From a virus, in IMG/VR virus record IMGVR_UViG_3300004457_000101, positions 1 to 26,093 of that record: 26,093 nucleotides of DNA; one strand, 5' to 3'. Below are positions 8,685-15,882 of the stretch, in pieces. Both the position numbers and the translations under genes were made by a program. The notes below the pieces were generated by a model. That model was given only the letters and a program-made list of their open reading frames with translations, was not told the origin of the DNA and did not search any database. Every line of letters begins with the position of its first letter. Positions within the stretch are counted from its first letter, which is position 1.

Positions 8685-9653
8685 TTAGCTAGAGGCTTCA
8701 ATGTCTGACAAGAGGGCTTGTCGGCGACGTTGGTTACAAATAACGTTACCCATGAAGAAAATCTTCGTAAGCATCGCATTTTGTTTCTCTAAACTAGATA
8801 CTTTTTCAATTCTCATATCTTCGTCTTTATGAACAGCCAAGAAAAAGAAATTCTCATTTAGAATATGAATTTGGTTCGCAACCATGTTTTCATCTACTAA
8901 AATTACAGCTGAGTTGAATTTTTTAATTCCTTCAAAGCCGAGTTTTTCCATTGTTGGGTCATTGCCTACTTCAAGGCGTTGGTATGGTTGGTACAATGCC
9001 CACAATTGTGAGTAAATGTTACCTTTCATAACCATGACTGTAGGTTGCTCATCGCCATCTGAAGCAGATTGATAAGCGTCTTGTAGAAGGTTAAGAGTCA
9101 ATGCACGGTTAGTGCCTGAGTTTCCTTTTACTTGAGCTACCCAATCGGCCAAATCCGCAACTGCAATCGACGCGTAGGTTGAGCTAGTTGAAAGAACTGC
9201 TCTAGTACCAGTCAATTGAAGTGTAGTAGCTGCACCAGTTGCAGCAGTACCATCAGAATAAAGACCTTGAGTAAGTCTACGTTGGTAAGCGTACTCAGCA
9301 ATCTCTGCTTTAGAAGCAACCAATTGAAGTTTTCCAGAATCACCGCTGTTTTGTAAAAACTGTGAGCGTGAAATAGAAATAGGTTCAACCAATTGTTTCC
9401 ATGCAACAACTGCTTTAGTCATGTTCTCAGATGGAGTAATGTCGATTTGATCGAAACCACTGAAGTATGCTCCATTTGTAGAAACAGAAGAAACGATAGG
9501 TAACTCGATTTGAGTTCCACCGTCTAATAGTTTCTTTTTGCCTGGTCGTGATAGTCGAGCTAAAAACGGATGTTTATTAAACACGTTGTTAGCAAGGACT
9601 GGTATGATTTTAGAATGCGTAATCGCTTCTAATTGTCCGTATGTAAGTGCCAT
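8685..9653 (-). CDS. Major capsid protein (HK97 fold)
   Basis: A 322-residue protein with an AAAGGAA ribosome site before the ATG. The pattern is that of podoviral and siphoviral major capsid proteins lacking a long N-terminal scaffold domain: an N-terminal arm, the 'GGTQIELPIV' strand near residue 45, a 'WKQLVEPISISRSQF' segment near 85-100, an A-domain with 'VMKGNIYSQLWALYQPYQR' near 206-225, and the C-terminal helix. It lies directly after the scaffold gene, which is the standard order. No unusual insertion is seen. Confidence 0.85.
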   Translation of the reverse strand: MALTYGQLEAITHSKIIPVLANNVFNKHPFLARLSRPGKKKLLDGGTQIELPIVSSVSTNGAYFSGFDQIDITPSENMTKAVVAWKQLVEPISISRSQFLQNSGDSGKLQLVASKAEIAEYAYQRRLTQGLYSDGTAATGAATTLQLTGTRAVLSTSSTYASIAVADLADWVAQVKGNSGTNRALTLNLLQDAYQSASDGDEQPTVMVMKGNIYSQLWALYQPYQRLEVGNDPTMEKLGFEGIKKFNSAVILVDENMVANQIHILNENFFFLAVHKDEDMRIEKVSSLEKQNAMLTKIFFMGNVICNQRRRQALLSDIEASS

Positions 9654-9687
9654 TTGTTATGTTCCTTTTATTAAAGAGACATTTTAA

Positions 9688-10698
9688 TTAAACATCGTCA
9701 CGCAGAGCCATCGCAGCTATTTCAGAGTAACTGACGTTCTTTCCAGGGTAGTACGATTTATTTACATCGCCACTCTTTTTAAGTCCGCCAGAAGCTACTG
9801 GTTTTTTCTCAACGGCTTTTTTAGCTCCGTCAATTTTGCCACGTGAAGCAGAACGTTTTCTTAATTCGTCACCGTAAACGGCGTAGAATGCAGTTTTAAC
9901 GTCCTTTGCTCCTTCTTTCCAAGCATCTGTTACAGCTTCCCAATCTACGTTCATCTTTAATTGTTTCAATGCAGGGTCAAGCTCCGCTTTCACGTTAGCC
10001 ATTTCTGATTGAAAACTATTTCTGATTTTTTCGTAATTAATCTCTTCAAAGTTTTTCTTTAATGACTGGTTTTCTTGTCTCAAAGAATTTATTTGTTGAG
10101 AAATAATCGGGTTATTGTACAGACCTTGCATTTGCTGAAAACCATTAACAATGTGATTGAAAAGGTTAGGATCCGCAGTTTTAAGATTATTTAAATAAAC
10201 ATCCCAGGTTTGTTTTAGTTCTAATTCTTTTACGTTCGAGTCACGAAATGCTTCTAACTCTTGAACAGTTTGAGCAAGCTCTTGCTGATATGACGCTTTC
10301 TCGGCTTCAAAGATTTTGCGTTGTTCTGCAACTTGGGCAGTCTTGTACTGATAATCATGCCCTTTTTGTGCAAGTTCACGCATTTCTTCAAGCGATACTT
10401 GATGTTTTTTACCATCTCGAAGTAGTTCATAGACCTTGCCGCCGTCTTCAGACGTTTCTTCAGGCTCGGTTTCAGTTGACTCTTCGGTCGTCTCTTCTTC
10501 AGACATGCCTTTCATTACTGTTTCAAGGGCTGAGTCTTCCGCTCCCCCCTCAATAGCTGGCTCCGTTGCCGGTTGGCCGCTAGTTTTTACAATCGCAGTT
10601 TCTTCGTTCTTTGTTTCACTAAGTGCAGCGCTAATTACAGCGTCGTAGCTTTGTGATTCGCTGATTGATGGTGCGGTTGCTTGATTTGTTTCTGACAT
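9688..10698 (-). CDS. Capsid scaffolding protein
   Basis: A 336-residue protein. It is very acidic and Glu/Thr/Ser-rich over the first about 90 residues, has a long coiled coil over about 110-240, and ends in a basic stretch (about 270-315) that would bind the capsid protein. This composition and the place between portal and capsid genes are those of phage scaffolding proteins, which guide procapsid assembly and then leave. The only purine-rich ribosome site, GGAG, lies 13 nt before the ATG, longer than usual, inside a 17-bp element present twice upstream. Confidence 0.8.
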   Translation of the reverse strand: MSETNQATAPSISESQSYDAVISAALSETKNEETAIVKTSGQPATEPAIEGGAEDSALETVMKGMSEEETTEESTETEPEETSEDGGKVYELLRDGKKHQVSLEEMRELAQKGHDYQYKTAQVAEQRKIFEAEKASYQQELAQTVQELEAFRDSNVKELELKQTWDVYLNNLKTADPNLFNHIVNGFQQMQGLYNNPIISQQINSLRQENQSLKKNFEEINYEKIRNSFQSEMANVKAELDPALKQLKMNVDWEAVTDAWKEGAKDVKTAFYAVYGDELRKRSASRGKIDGAKKAVEKKPVASGGLKKSGDVNKSYYPGKNVSYSEIAAMALRDDV

Positions 10699-10760
10699 AG
10701 GTTGGCCGTAGCTCCTTTTTTAAGATTCACGCATTCGTTTACAAGGTTGGCCGTAGCTCC
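10699..10760 (-). repeat. Two 17-bp direct repeats upstream of the scaffold gene
   Basis: On the minus strand GGAGCTACGGCCAACCT occurs at 10715-10699 and again at 10760-10744, identical at all 17 positions with a 45-nt period. The near copy supplies the only ribosome-site-like GGAG and touches the scaffold ATG. The far copy is followed by TTG-TAA, a start codon directly before a stop. It could be a duplicated translation initiation region or a two-site RNA operator. The flanking sequence shows no other gene between 10699 and 10826. Confidence 0.75.
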
Positions 10761-10826
10761 GAGATCACAAATGTGTGTTCCTTACTTAAATTATATACAA
10801 ATCTTAAAAATGCAAAAGAAAATTAA

Positions 10827-12866
10827 TTATTGAATCGGCGTTTGCACAGGAACATGCTGCGACGAAGGCGGATTCGCTTGTGGATGCCCTGCTTCTTGAT
10901 CCAGCGATTGATGAACCTGCACTTGCGCCTTTAGCTCCTCGTTTTGTAAAGTAGCTTGCTCTAATTGTTGTCGCATTTGATCACGAGCGGCAATGTTTTC
11001 CAAAATATGATTTTTGTAAGGAAGATCCGTCATCTCCACTAACGTCTTTGCATCAATTGCTTGTGCTAAAAACAACTCTTTAGCTACTGCAAAGATTGAT
11101 TCTTTATCGAGTCCAGCAACGGAGCCCGGAGCCATTTTTACATCATATTTTAATTCTTGTAATCGTTCGGGATCAAAATCAATTCGTTTAATTTGCCCAT
11201 TCTTATCGTAGATTCGAAGTTGTCTTTCACTCGACCAATACTTTAAAATGCGTGAAGCTGTAAGCCATCCAAGTCTAAGCATAGAATACTGCGCAAGTGT
11301 GTTGGTTTTTAATCTAATTCGACCTATGCTTTGTTGCTGTAAAGCTTCAATTGCACGAGCTGCGGTAACTCCGGTTGGTCTACGACCTTGAGATGCCTCA
11401 TTGATCCCTGAAATGATTTCAATAGCTTGTCGATCGTAATTCTTTCTAGCTTCAAATTGTGGAGACACTTGGCCAGGAGAAAGCCTTTGCACTTCTGTTC
11501 CTGCTTTTTTCTTAACAACAATTCCTTGCTCGTTTGTTAATGTGTTTTGATCAACGCCGGACTCTTCGTCAACGACCCAACCACTGTTTGCATTTAACCG
11601 TAACCCTTGAAGCTCCATCCAGTCCATTTCGTTGAATGATTTCTGAACTGGAATAATGTTTTTAACTTCACCTATTCCGTAAATAGAGTTTTCGTGCTTG
11701 TAACAATAAATCGGAACTAATGGATAAAGACCATCATCCACGGGCGAATCGCCGTCATAAAGAATGGTGCTTCCTGTTTTCATTATTAGTCGCATGTTAT
11801 TTTTATATTTTGGCTTTAAACCTTGTGGGTTATCTTTTTGAAAAACTTTATGCATTTCAATGTGATCGTCCATCAAAGCAAACAACAAAGAATATGTAGG
11901 ATCTTGCGATAAAGCGTCCATTGCGTCTTGCCCAAGCATTTCCGGCGGAACACCCGCAGCTTCGCTTGCTAGCTTCATTTTGTGTTGAAGATGCGCTTGA
12001 ATATGGGCTTCGTGATCTTCGAATTTACCTACGTCCGGGTTTTCACCCTTTTCAAATTGCTGAGTTTCCTCAAGAATCATCTGCGCTGTTTCATCTTGTG
12101 GAATAGGTTCTTGAGAATAATCTTTAAGCCAACACTCGTTTATTAAACACATGTTATCTGACAAATATCTAGAAACGCTTTCTTCCCCGAATGAGCCATT
12201 TGTCCATCGTTTTTCATAGAATGAGCCTAGAGTGTTAGTAGGATCATCCGTCATTTCTTTATCGAGTTTTTGAGATTTAATTTGATCTGCTACTTCTGGA
12301 AATCTTCTTTTAGTGTGCTCTAAATTAGCAGGGATATTAATTAAAACATAATCAGCTTCGTCTATTTCGGTTGCAGATGGATCAACAAACACGCTTCTCC
12401 ATGGAATATTTTTAATAATACCCAAGCCCTGACCATTTTCTAGATCAGGATCAAAGTCAGTATAAAGCCAACCCGTGCCCGTGACTAAAGATGCACGAAC
12501 TCCTTGAGTGAGTTTTAAAAACAAATGATTTGCTTCATAAGTGTAATGGATACACGACTCTAAAATCTTCGCGTCATCTTGTTTTTCTTCTTCATAAGCA
12601 ATTACGTCTGTACTTGGAAGCGAGTCTGTAAGGACTGGCACCTCGGCCTCAACAATAGTGAATACAAAGTTTTTAGTCGGTCTTGGCTCCTGAATAGGCC
12701 ATTGATTGCCATTGTAAAAGTCTTCTGCTTCTTTCCAACCTTTTTCGAATTGTTTTCTATACTTAGCGCCTTCTTTTAAAAGCTTATCGACCTTCTTGGC
12801 TGGGTCTTCTTTTTCTTCTTTTTCGATCGGAGAAACATCATTATCTTCGCTTAAATTATTAATCAT
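10827..12866 (-). CDS. Portal protein (P22 gp1-like)
   Basis: A 679-residue protein. The N-terminal part has the P22-type portal pattern: 'FYNGNQW' near residue 51, a 'ENxxxR'-type RPTKNFVFTIVEAEVP stretch, 'TGTGWLYTDFD' near 129, and 'IPWRSVFVDPSATE' near 152-165. The stem and crown follow, with 'NSIYGIGEVKNI' near 395, 'GINEASQGR' near 490 and a Gln-rich coiled C-terminus that resembles the barrel helix. Portal rings thread DNA into the head and join the tail. No ribosome site is visible before the ATG at 12866, so the mRNA may start close to the gene. Confidence 0.9.
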   Translation of the reverse strand: MINNLSEDNDVSPIEKEEKEDPAKKVDKLLKEGAKYRKQFEKGWKEAEDFYNGNQWPIQEPRPTKNFVFTIVEAEVPVLTDSLPSTDVIAYEEEKQDDAKILESCIHYTYEANHLFLKLTQGVRASLVTGTGWLYTDFDPDLENGQGLGIIKNIPWRSVFVDPSATEIDEADYVLINIPANLEHTKRRFPEVADQIKSQKLDKEMTDDPTNTLGSFYEKRWTNGSFGEESVSRYLSDNMCLINECWLKDYSQEPIPQDETAQMILEETQQFEKGENPDVGKFEDHEAHIQAHLQHKMKLASEAAGVPPEMLGQDAMDALSQDPTYSLLFALMDDHIEMHKVFQKDNPQGLKPKYKNNMRLIMKTGSTILYDGDSPVDDGLYPLVPIYCYKHENSIYGIGEVKNIIPVQKSFNEMDWMELQGLRLNANSGWVVDEESGVDQNTLTNEQGIVVKKKAGTEVQRLSPGQVSPQFEARKNYDRQAIEIISGINEASQGRRPTGVTAARAIEALQQQSIGRIRLKTNTLAQYSMLRLGWLTASRILKYWSSERQLRIYDKNGQIKRIDFDPERLQELKYDVKMAPGSVAGLDKESIFAVAKELFLAQAIDAKTLVEMTDLPYKNHILENIAARDQMRQQLEQATLQNEELKAQVQVHQSLDQEAGHPQANPPSSQHVPVQTPIQ

Positions 12867-12915
12867 TGATAAAAGTCTAAACTATTATTAACTTTTGTTC
12901 AAAGGGGAACATTCT

Positions 12916-13350
12916 ATGTATTTTGATTTTAAATTCAGCGATGGTCACATCATATTTGGACAATTCGAGTGGGTTGGTCATCATTATGCGTTAGAAAACA
13001 AAGTAGAGATAGTTGAAAAAGAACCAGTTGGTTCTCGAAGTAACCGACCAAAGGTAGGAAACAAACCTGTTCGAGTGCGTGATACATTTCAGCCCGGTTG
13101 GCAACCAATGCTTAATCAATACGTAGATTCAGTGCAAGAGTATCGAAAGATATGCAAACAAAAAGGCATGAAAGAAATCGGCAATGAAAAAGTAGAGCCT
13201 CCTAAAAAGAAACATAAAAATACTTATTTCTCAGATGATAAGCTTAAAGAATACAAACAAGCTGGCGCACAGTTTAGTGACGTTGAAGCTGAAGTAATGA
13301 AAGCGGACGAGAAAGTCGGCAAACTCGATCGATTCGTAAAGCCTATTTAA
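12916..13350 (+). CDS. Conserved-looking phage protein of unknown function, opposite strand in the late region
   Basis: I chose the ATG at 12916, giving 144 residues, because AAGGGGA lies 7-9 nt upstream; a TTG at 12895 would add seven residues that contain that ribosome site. The protein begins with a small beta part, has a central 'FQPGWQPMLNQYVDSVQEY' stretch followed by RKICKQKGMKEIGNE, and ends Lys/Glu-rich. The phrase ending K-G-x-x-E-x-G-N-E recurs in small phage proteins near portal genes (from memory), with no known function. It is the only plus-strand gene among the minus-strand late genes, and its stop overlaps the stop of the converging ORF at 13347. Confidence 0.75.
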   Translation: MYFDFKFSDGHIIFGQFEWVGHHYALENKVEIVEKEPVGSRSNRPKVGNKPVRVRDTFQPGWQPMLNQYVDSVQEYRKICKQKGMKEIGNEKVEPPKKKHKNTYFSDDKLKEYKQAGAQFSDVEAEVMKADEKVGKLDRFVKPI

Positions 13351-13559
13351 TTTTTAAATTGATCATATTCCTCTAAGCTGGCTAACTTGTCAGGATCTCT
13401 AGTCGGGTAATAAGCGCGAGACTTGCCTTTGACTATCTCAATATATCCCTCTTCTTCGTCTGCTTTTTTTTCTAGAACTTCAGCTAGTTTATCGAGATTA
13501 AAATCTGTTGTGTCGTGATTGATCCAGCAATAAAACTTGTTTATTAATTTATTAAAAAT
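13347..13559 (-). CDS. Small ORF with no standard start: AUU start or frameshifted C-terminal extension of terminase
   Basis: The frame from 13559 to 13347 encodes about 70 residues with protein-like composition: a helical 'LDKLAEVLEKKADEEEGYI' region and a tail with 'YPTRDPDKLASLEEYDQF'. It contains no in-frame ATG, GTG or TTG after the terminase overlap; upstream in this frame lies only the antisense-looking reading of terminase. Two routes could express it. First, an AUU at 13559 sits 7 nt after AAGGGG. Second, the terminase frame ends TAT TTT TAA T, and a +1 slip of the UUU codon gives UUU AAU and enters this frame. The AGG before UAU resembles the prfB frameshift site. The product is unknown. 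Confidence 0.5.
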   Translation of the reverse strand: MFNKLINKFYCWINHDTTDFNLDKLAEVLEKKADEEEGYIEIVKGKSRAYYPTRDPDKLASLEEYDQFKN

Positions 13560-14238
13560 AACCTGACCCCTTCTTCCTTTGTTTTTCAAGATACAGCATA
13601 CGATCGATAAGCGAGTTGTGTTTCGGCTTATTGTCTTCTGCGGTCGGCGTAATCGCAGCGAACTTGTTACTATTAGCCTGCTGAATAGCCTGAATTGCAA
13701 TACACGCAGCGACAACACGGTCCTTGCCGTTGAGCTCTACGTTGCCATCTGCTTCTATTGAAAGCGTCATCATTTCTCGTAACAAATCCACATCCTTTAT
13801 TGTGACAGCGTTGTCCCTGTAAGCGGCTACTAAGCCGTTGAGCATCTCCATTTTAGTTTTTACATTAGTTTGCCAACCTAGTTTAGCAGTACGCTTGTTG
13901 CTAGACAGCTCGTCATCAACCATACGTGTGTAAATGTTTAAATATCCTAGCTCTTTTATTTTAAGAAGTGTACTCACACCCATTGCGTTTATTTCGGGAG
14001 CTAGTAACGCTTTATTGTAATACTCGCCAAGCCTAACGGCTATAATGCCCATTCTGTCGGGATCTTCTTTACCGAACCAGCTAGCAACTTGCTCGAGCTT
14101 TTTATTGATAACAAATGCGGTGCTAGCATCACCAGACTCAAGTCCTAAAGACAAGTCCATGCCAATAGCGTATGTCTCGCCTTGCTTGGGTTCTTGGAAA
14201 ATCTTTAAGCGTCCGTCATCTCTAAAATCTAAATGCAT
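13552..14238 (-). CDS. Terminase large subunit, nuclease domain (separate ORF)
   Basis: A 228-residue protein that matches only the C-terminal nuclease half of phage large terminases. Acidic residues expected for the RNase-H-like active site are present: D28 in 'AIGMDLSLG', E82 in 'LAPEINAMG' and D173 in 'NGKDRVVAA'. It cuts concatemeric DNA during packaging. Its ATG lies inside the last 10 nt of the ATPase ORF (ATGCATTTAG), one base out of frame, so re-initiation after the ATPase stop is likely. Terminases are normally one chain of about 450-600 residues. The alternative is a frameshift or a sequence error at the junction. Confidence 0.82.
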   Translation of the reverse strand: MHLDFRDDGRLKIFQEPKQGETYAIGMDLSLGLESGDASTAFVINKKLEQVASWFGKEDPDRMGIIAVRLGEYYNKALLAPEINAMGVSTLLKIKELGYLNIYTRMVDDELSSNKRTAKLGWQTNVKTKMEMLNGLVAAYRDNAVTIKDVDLLREMMTLSIEADGNVELNGKDRVVAACIAIQAIQQANSNKFAAITPTAEDNKPKHNSLIDRMLYLEKQRKKGSGYF

Positions 14239-15251
14239 ATTTCTGCTCTTTTGAATTCTTGTTTCTTACACCTTTCTATATCACTAAGTAGCTTTTCTAC
14301 ATTAAAAAGCGGACGACCTGAGCTGATAAACGCTTCTTCTGCACTAGTAGGGTATTCCTGCTTAAAACTATCATCCGCACTTAGAAACCCCTCGCGCACT
14401 TGTGACCTATCCGCAAGCTTTACACGTCGCCAGAATAGTTTGTCGAACGTAATGTCAGGGAACTTCTCTAATAGCTCCCACTCGTATTTAGTTGGTCTAA
14501 AGTCTTCTGGTGCTTTAAGTTGATAATCGTCGCACTCGAACCAAGGTATAAAAAAAGGAACAAATGCGGATTTGCCGTCAACGGCATCTTTCCATCGCTG
14601 ATAAAACTCCTCGCCCTTGCCTTGCATACCGTTCGCAGTAGACTCGATGATGATACTAGTTTTAGGCTTGTAAGGAACTGACTCGAATAACCCGTTCACG
14701 ACTTCAGCAGCATTAGGCCAGAACGCAAACTCTGTGCATAGTAAGTTGTGAATCGTGCCCGATCGACCTGCGCTGGCATCCATAGCAGTATCTACTTTAA
14801 TTTGTGACATCATACCGGGGTTGGTTCCCCTGTCGTATACGGCGGGGTTCTGAAACACTAATTCCTTGCGGTTACTGCGAGACTTCATTGGCTGGAGTAA
14901 CGGCTCTGATAGGTCGTAATATCTACAACACATATCGAATAAATTTAGAGAACGCTTTTGCTCATCTGCTATGATCAAGCTATCGGTGTAAGGGCTGGTG
15001 ACTGTGCGATTGTAAACGTAGGCTGCGCACACGGTACTAATGCCCATCTGTCGCGCTTTGAGTACGATAATTCTAACAGGCTTATTTTCTTTTTCTAGTT
15101 GTTCGATTAATTCGTAGAGCCTGAGTTGATAGCTGTTTAACTTAAGAGGAACTAATGTCCCCAACTTCGTCTTGATCTTGAGTGTTTTCTTCGCGAACGT
15201 TGGCAAGTGTCTCAATTGTTTCTTCAGAACTTCCCGATAGTGTGCTGCCAT
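14229..15251 (-). CDS. Terminase large subunit, ATPase domain (separate ORF)
   Basis: A 340-residue protein from the ATG at 15251, chosen because GAGG lies about 6 nt upstream; a TTG at 15263 would add four residues. Walker A is ARQMGIST (about 66-73), Walker B is LLCTEFAFW (about 170-178), and the coupling motif is ESTANG (about 203-208). It ends after 'YPTSAEEAFISSGRPLF', the usual end of the ATPase domain, and the nuclease domain follows in another frame. It powers DNA packaging into the head. The first 110 nt overlap the small subunit gene out of frame. Confidence 0.88.
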   Translation of the reverse strand: MAAHYREVLKKQLRHLPTFAKKTLKIKTKLGTLVPLKLNSYQLRLYELIEQLEKENKPVRIIVLKARQMGISTVCAAYVYNRTVTSPYTDSLIIADEQKRSLNLFDMCCRYYDLSEPLLQPMKSRSNRKELVFQNPAVYDRGTNPGMMSQIKVDTAMDASAGRSGTIHNLLCTEFAFWPNAAEVVNGLFESVPYKPKTSIIIESTANGMQGKGEEFYQRWKDAVDGKSAFVPFFIPWFECDDYQLKAPEDFRPTKYEWELLEKFPDITFDKLFWRRVKLADRSQVREGFLSADDSFKQEYPTSAEEAFISSGRPLFNVEKLLSDIERCKKQEFKRAEICI

Positions 15252-15621
15252 TTTTAACCTCAATAACTTCTCGTCTGTCTATATCTAGAAATAGTTCTTC
15301 TAAGGAAAGCGGTTTCATAGCTTCCTTGCTTACATTTAAATTAATATTAGTTTCCTGACCTAGCAAGTGTTTGCCCAAGTGCTTAAGCATGTCAACATTC
15401 CCACGCATAGCTACGTCTATTTGTTTTTTAAGTAGGTTGATTCTGAGCTTTGAGAGCTTAAGATCACGATACTCCCTAAACGTCATACCGAACGTTTCTT
15501 TGATCCTACCTTGCATGGTATCCGGTGATACGTCGCAAGTGTCTGCGCAGTCTAATAGGCTCCCGCCTATCCCTAAAATCGAATCTACAATGTCCCAACT
15601 GAACTCTTTACGTGGTCTCAT
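15142..15621 (-). CDS. terS: Terminase small subunit
   Basis: A 159-residue protein. Residues about 5-55 read as a helix-turn-helix: 'GGSLLDCADTCDVSPDTMQGRIKETFG'-type spacing (seen in two parts, GGSLLDCADTC and VSPDTMQGRI), then 'TFREYRDLK'. Residues about 70-95 have 'AMRGNVDMLKHLGKHLLGQ', a strong hallmark of one phage small-terminase family. The C-terminal 60 residues are acidic and Ser/Glu-rich. It recognises the packaging site and loads the large subunit. It lies just upstream of the ATPase ORF and downstream of the tRNA pair. No good ribosome site is seen before the ATG. Confidence 0.82.
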   Translation of the reverse strand: MRPRKEFSWDIVDSILGIGGSLLDCADTCDVSPDTMQGRIKETFGMTFREYRDLKLSKLRINLLKKQIDVAMRGNVDMLKHLGKHLLGQETNINLNVSKEAMKPLSLEELFLDIDRREVIEVKNGSTLSGSSEETIETLANVREENTQDQDEVGDISSS

Positions 15622-15670
15622 ACCTGACTAAAGTTTACGTCGAATAACTCTAGAAGTCAGCTTTTGTTTT

Positions 15671-15746
15671 TGGAGCGCTACGGTCGGATTTACACCGCCC
15701 TCTCCTGACCGGAAGTCAGGCACAACGTTATCTTTGCTTGTAGCGC
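15671..15746 (-). tRNA. Unusual tRNA-Gly (anticodon UCC) with altered elbow, encoded CCA
   Basis: Read on the minus strand. Acceptor GCGCTAC pairs perfectly with GTAGCGC, then U73 and an encoded CCA. Anticodon stem CCTGA/TCAGG has a 7-nt loop CTTCCGG, anticodon UCC. D stem GCAA/TTGT has an 8-nt loop AGATAACG. G1:C72, C2:G71, G3:C70, U73, C35 and C36 are all present; these are the known identity elements of bacterial GlyRS. Position 8 is A instead of U. The D loop lacks G18G19. The T loop is TGTAAAT instead of TTCAAAT, and the T stem has a bulged A. Staphylococcal tRNA-Gly(UCC) species used for cell-wall synthesis also show changes at 18/19 and 55. It should be charged with glycine but may bind EF-Tu poorly (inference). 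Confidence 0.8.
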
Positions 15747-15752
15747 ATATAT

Positions 15753-15813
15753 TGGTGGAGGAGCTAGGAGTCGCACCTAGATCGTTGTCAATCCCCACTC
15801 TTGGGGCTCCCCC
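15753..15813 (-). tRNA. Mini tRNA-like RNA without anticodon arm, with G3:U70 alanine signal and encoded CCA
   Basis: Minus strand. GGGGGAG (15813-15807) pairs with CTCCTCC (15763-15757), followed by A73 and an encoded CCA. A perfect T arm, CTAGG-TGCGACT-CCTAG, stacks on it. Only 26 nt lie between the 5' acceptor strand and the T arm, instead of about 41: a CCCC-AAGAGT-GGGG hairpin and 12 further nt. No normal anticodon arm fits. The third acceptor pair is G3:U70 and the discriminator is A73, the signals sufficient for alanyl-tRNA synthetase to charge minihelices. The T loop has G55 as in the adjacent tRNA-Gly. The two RNAs are 6 nt apart, so they are probably co-transcribed. Confidence 0.6.
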
Positions 15814-15882
15814 AATAACCCATTGTTGATCTCTTCTAAACGTCTCACTGTTCTTTGGAAATGGTAAGGTGTATTTTTTCAT

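Noticed and set aside
12895-12915. TTG start giving 151 residues for the plus-strand gene
   Set aside because: The ribosome site AAGGGGA lies inside this extension and points to the ATG at 12916.
13347-13718. 123-residue frame starting inside the terminase nuclease gene
   Set aside because: Its first 53 residues are an out-of-frame reading of terminase. Only the last about 70 residues look real, and they are listed separately.
15753-15813. A full-length tRNA read from about 15828
   Set aside because: The extended 5' end does not pair with CTCCTCC, and no 5-7-5 anticodon arm with U33 fits; only the 58-nt form folds.
15628-15882. 84-residue minus-strand open frame between the second Mom-like gene and the terminase small subunit
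   Set aside because: It spans both tRNA-like RNAs, has no ribosome site and no protein-like pattern; the RNA structures explain the sequence better.
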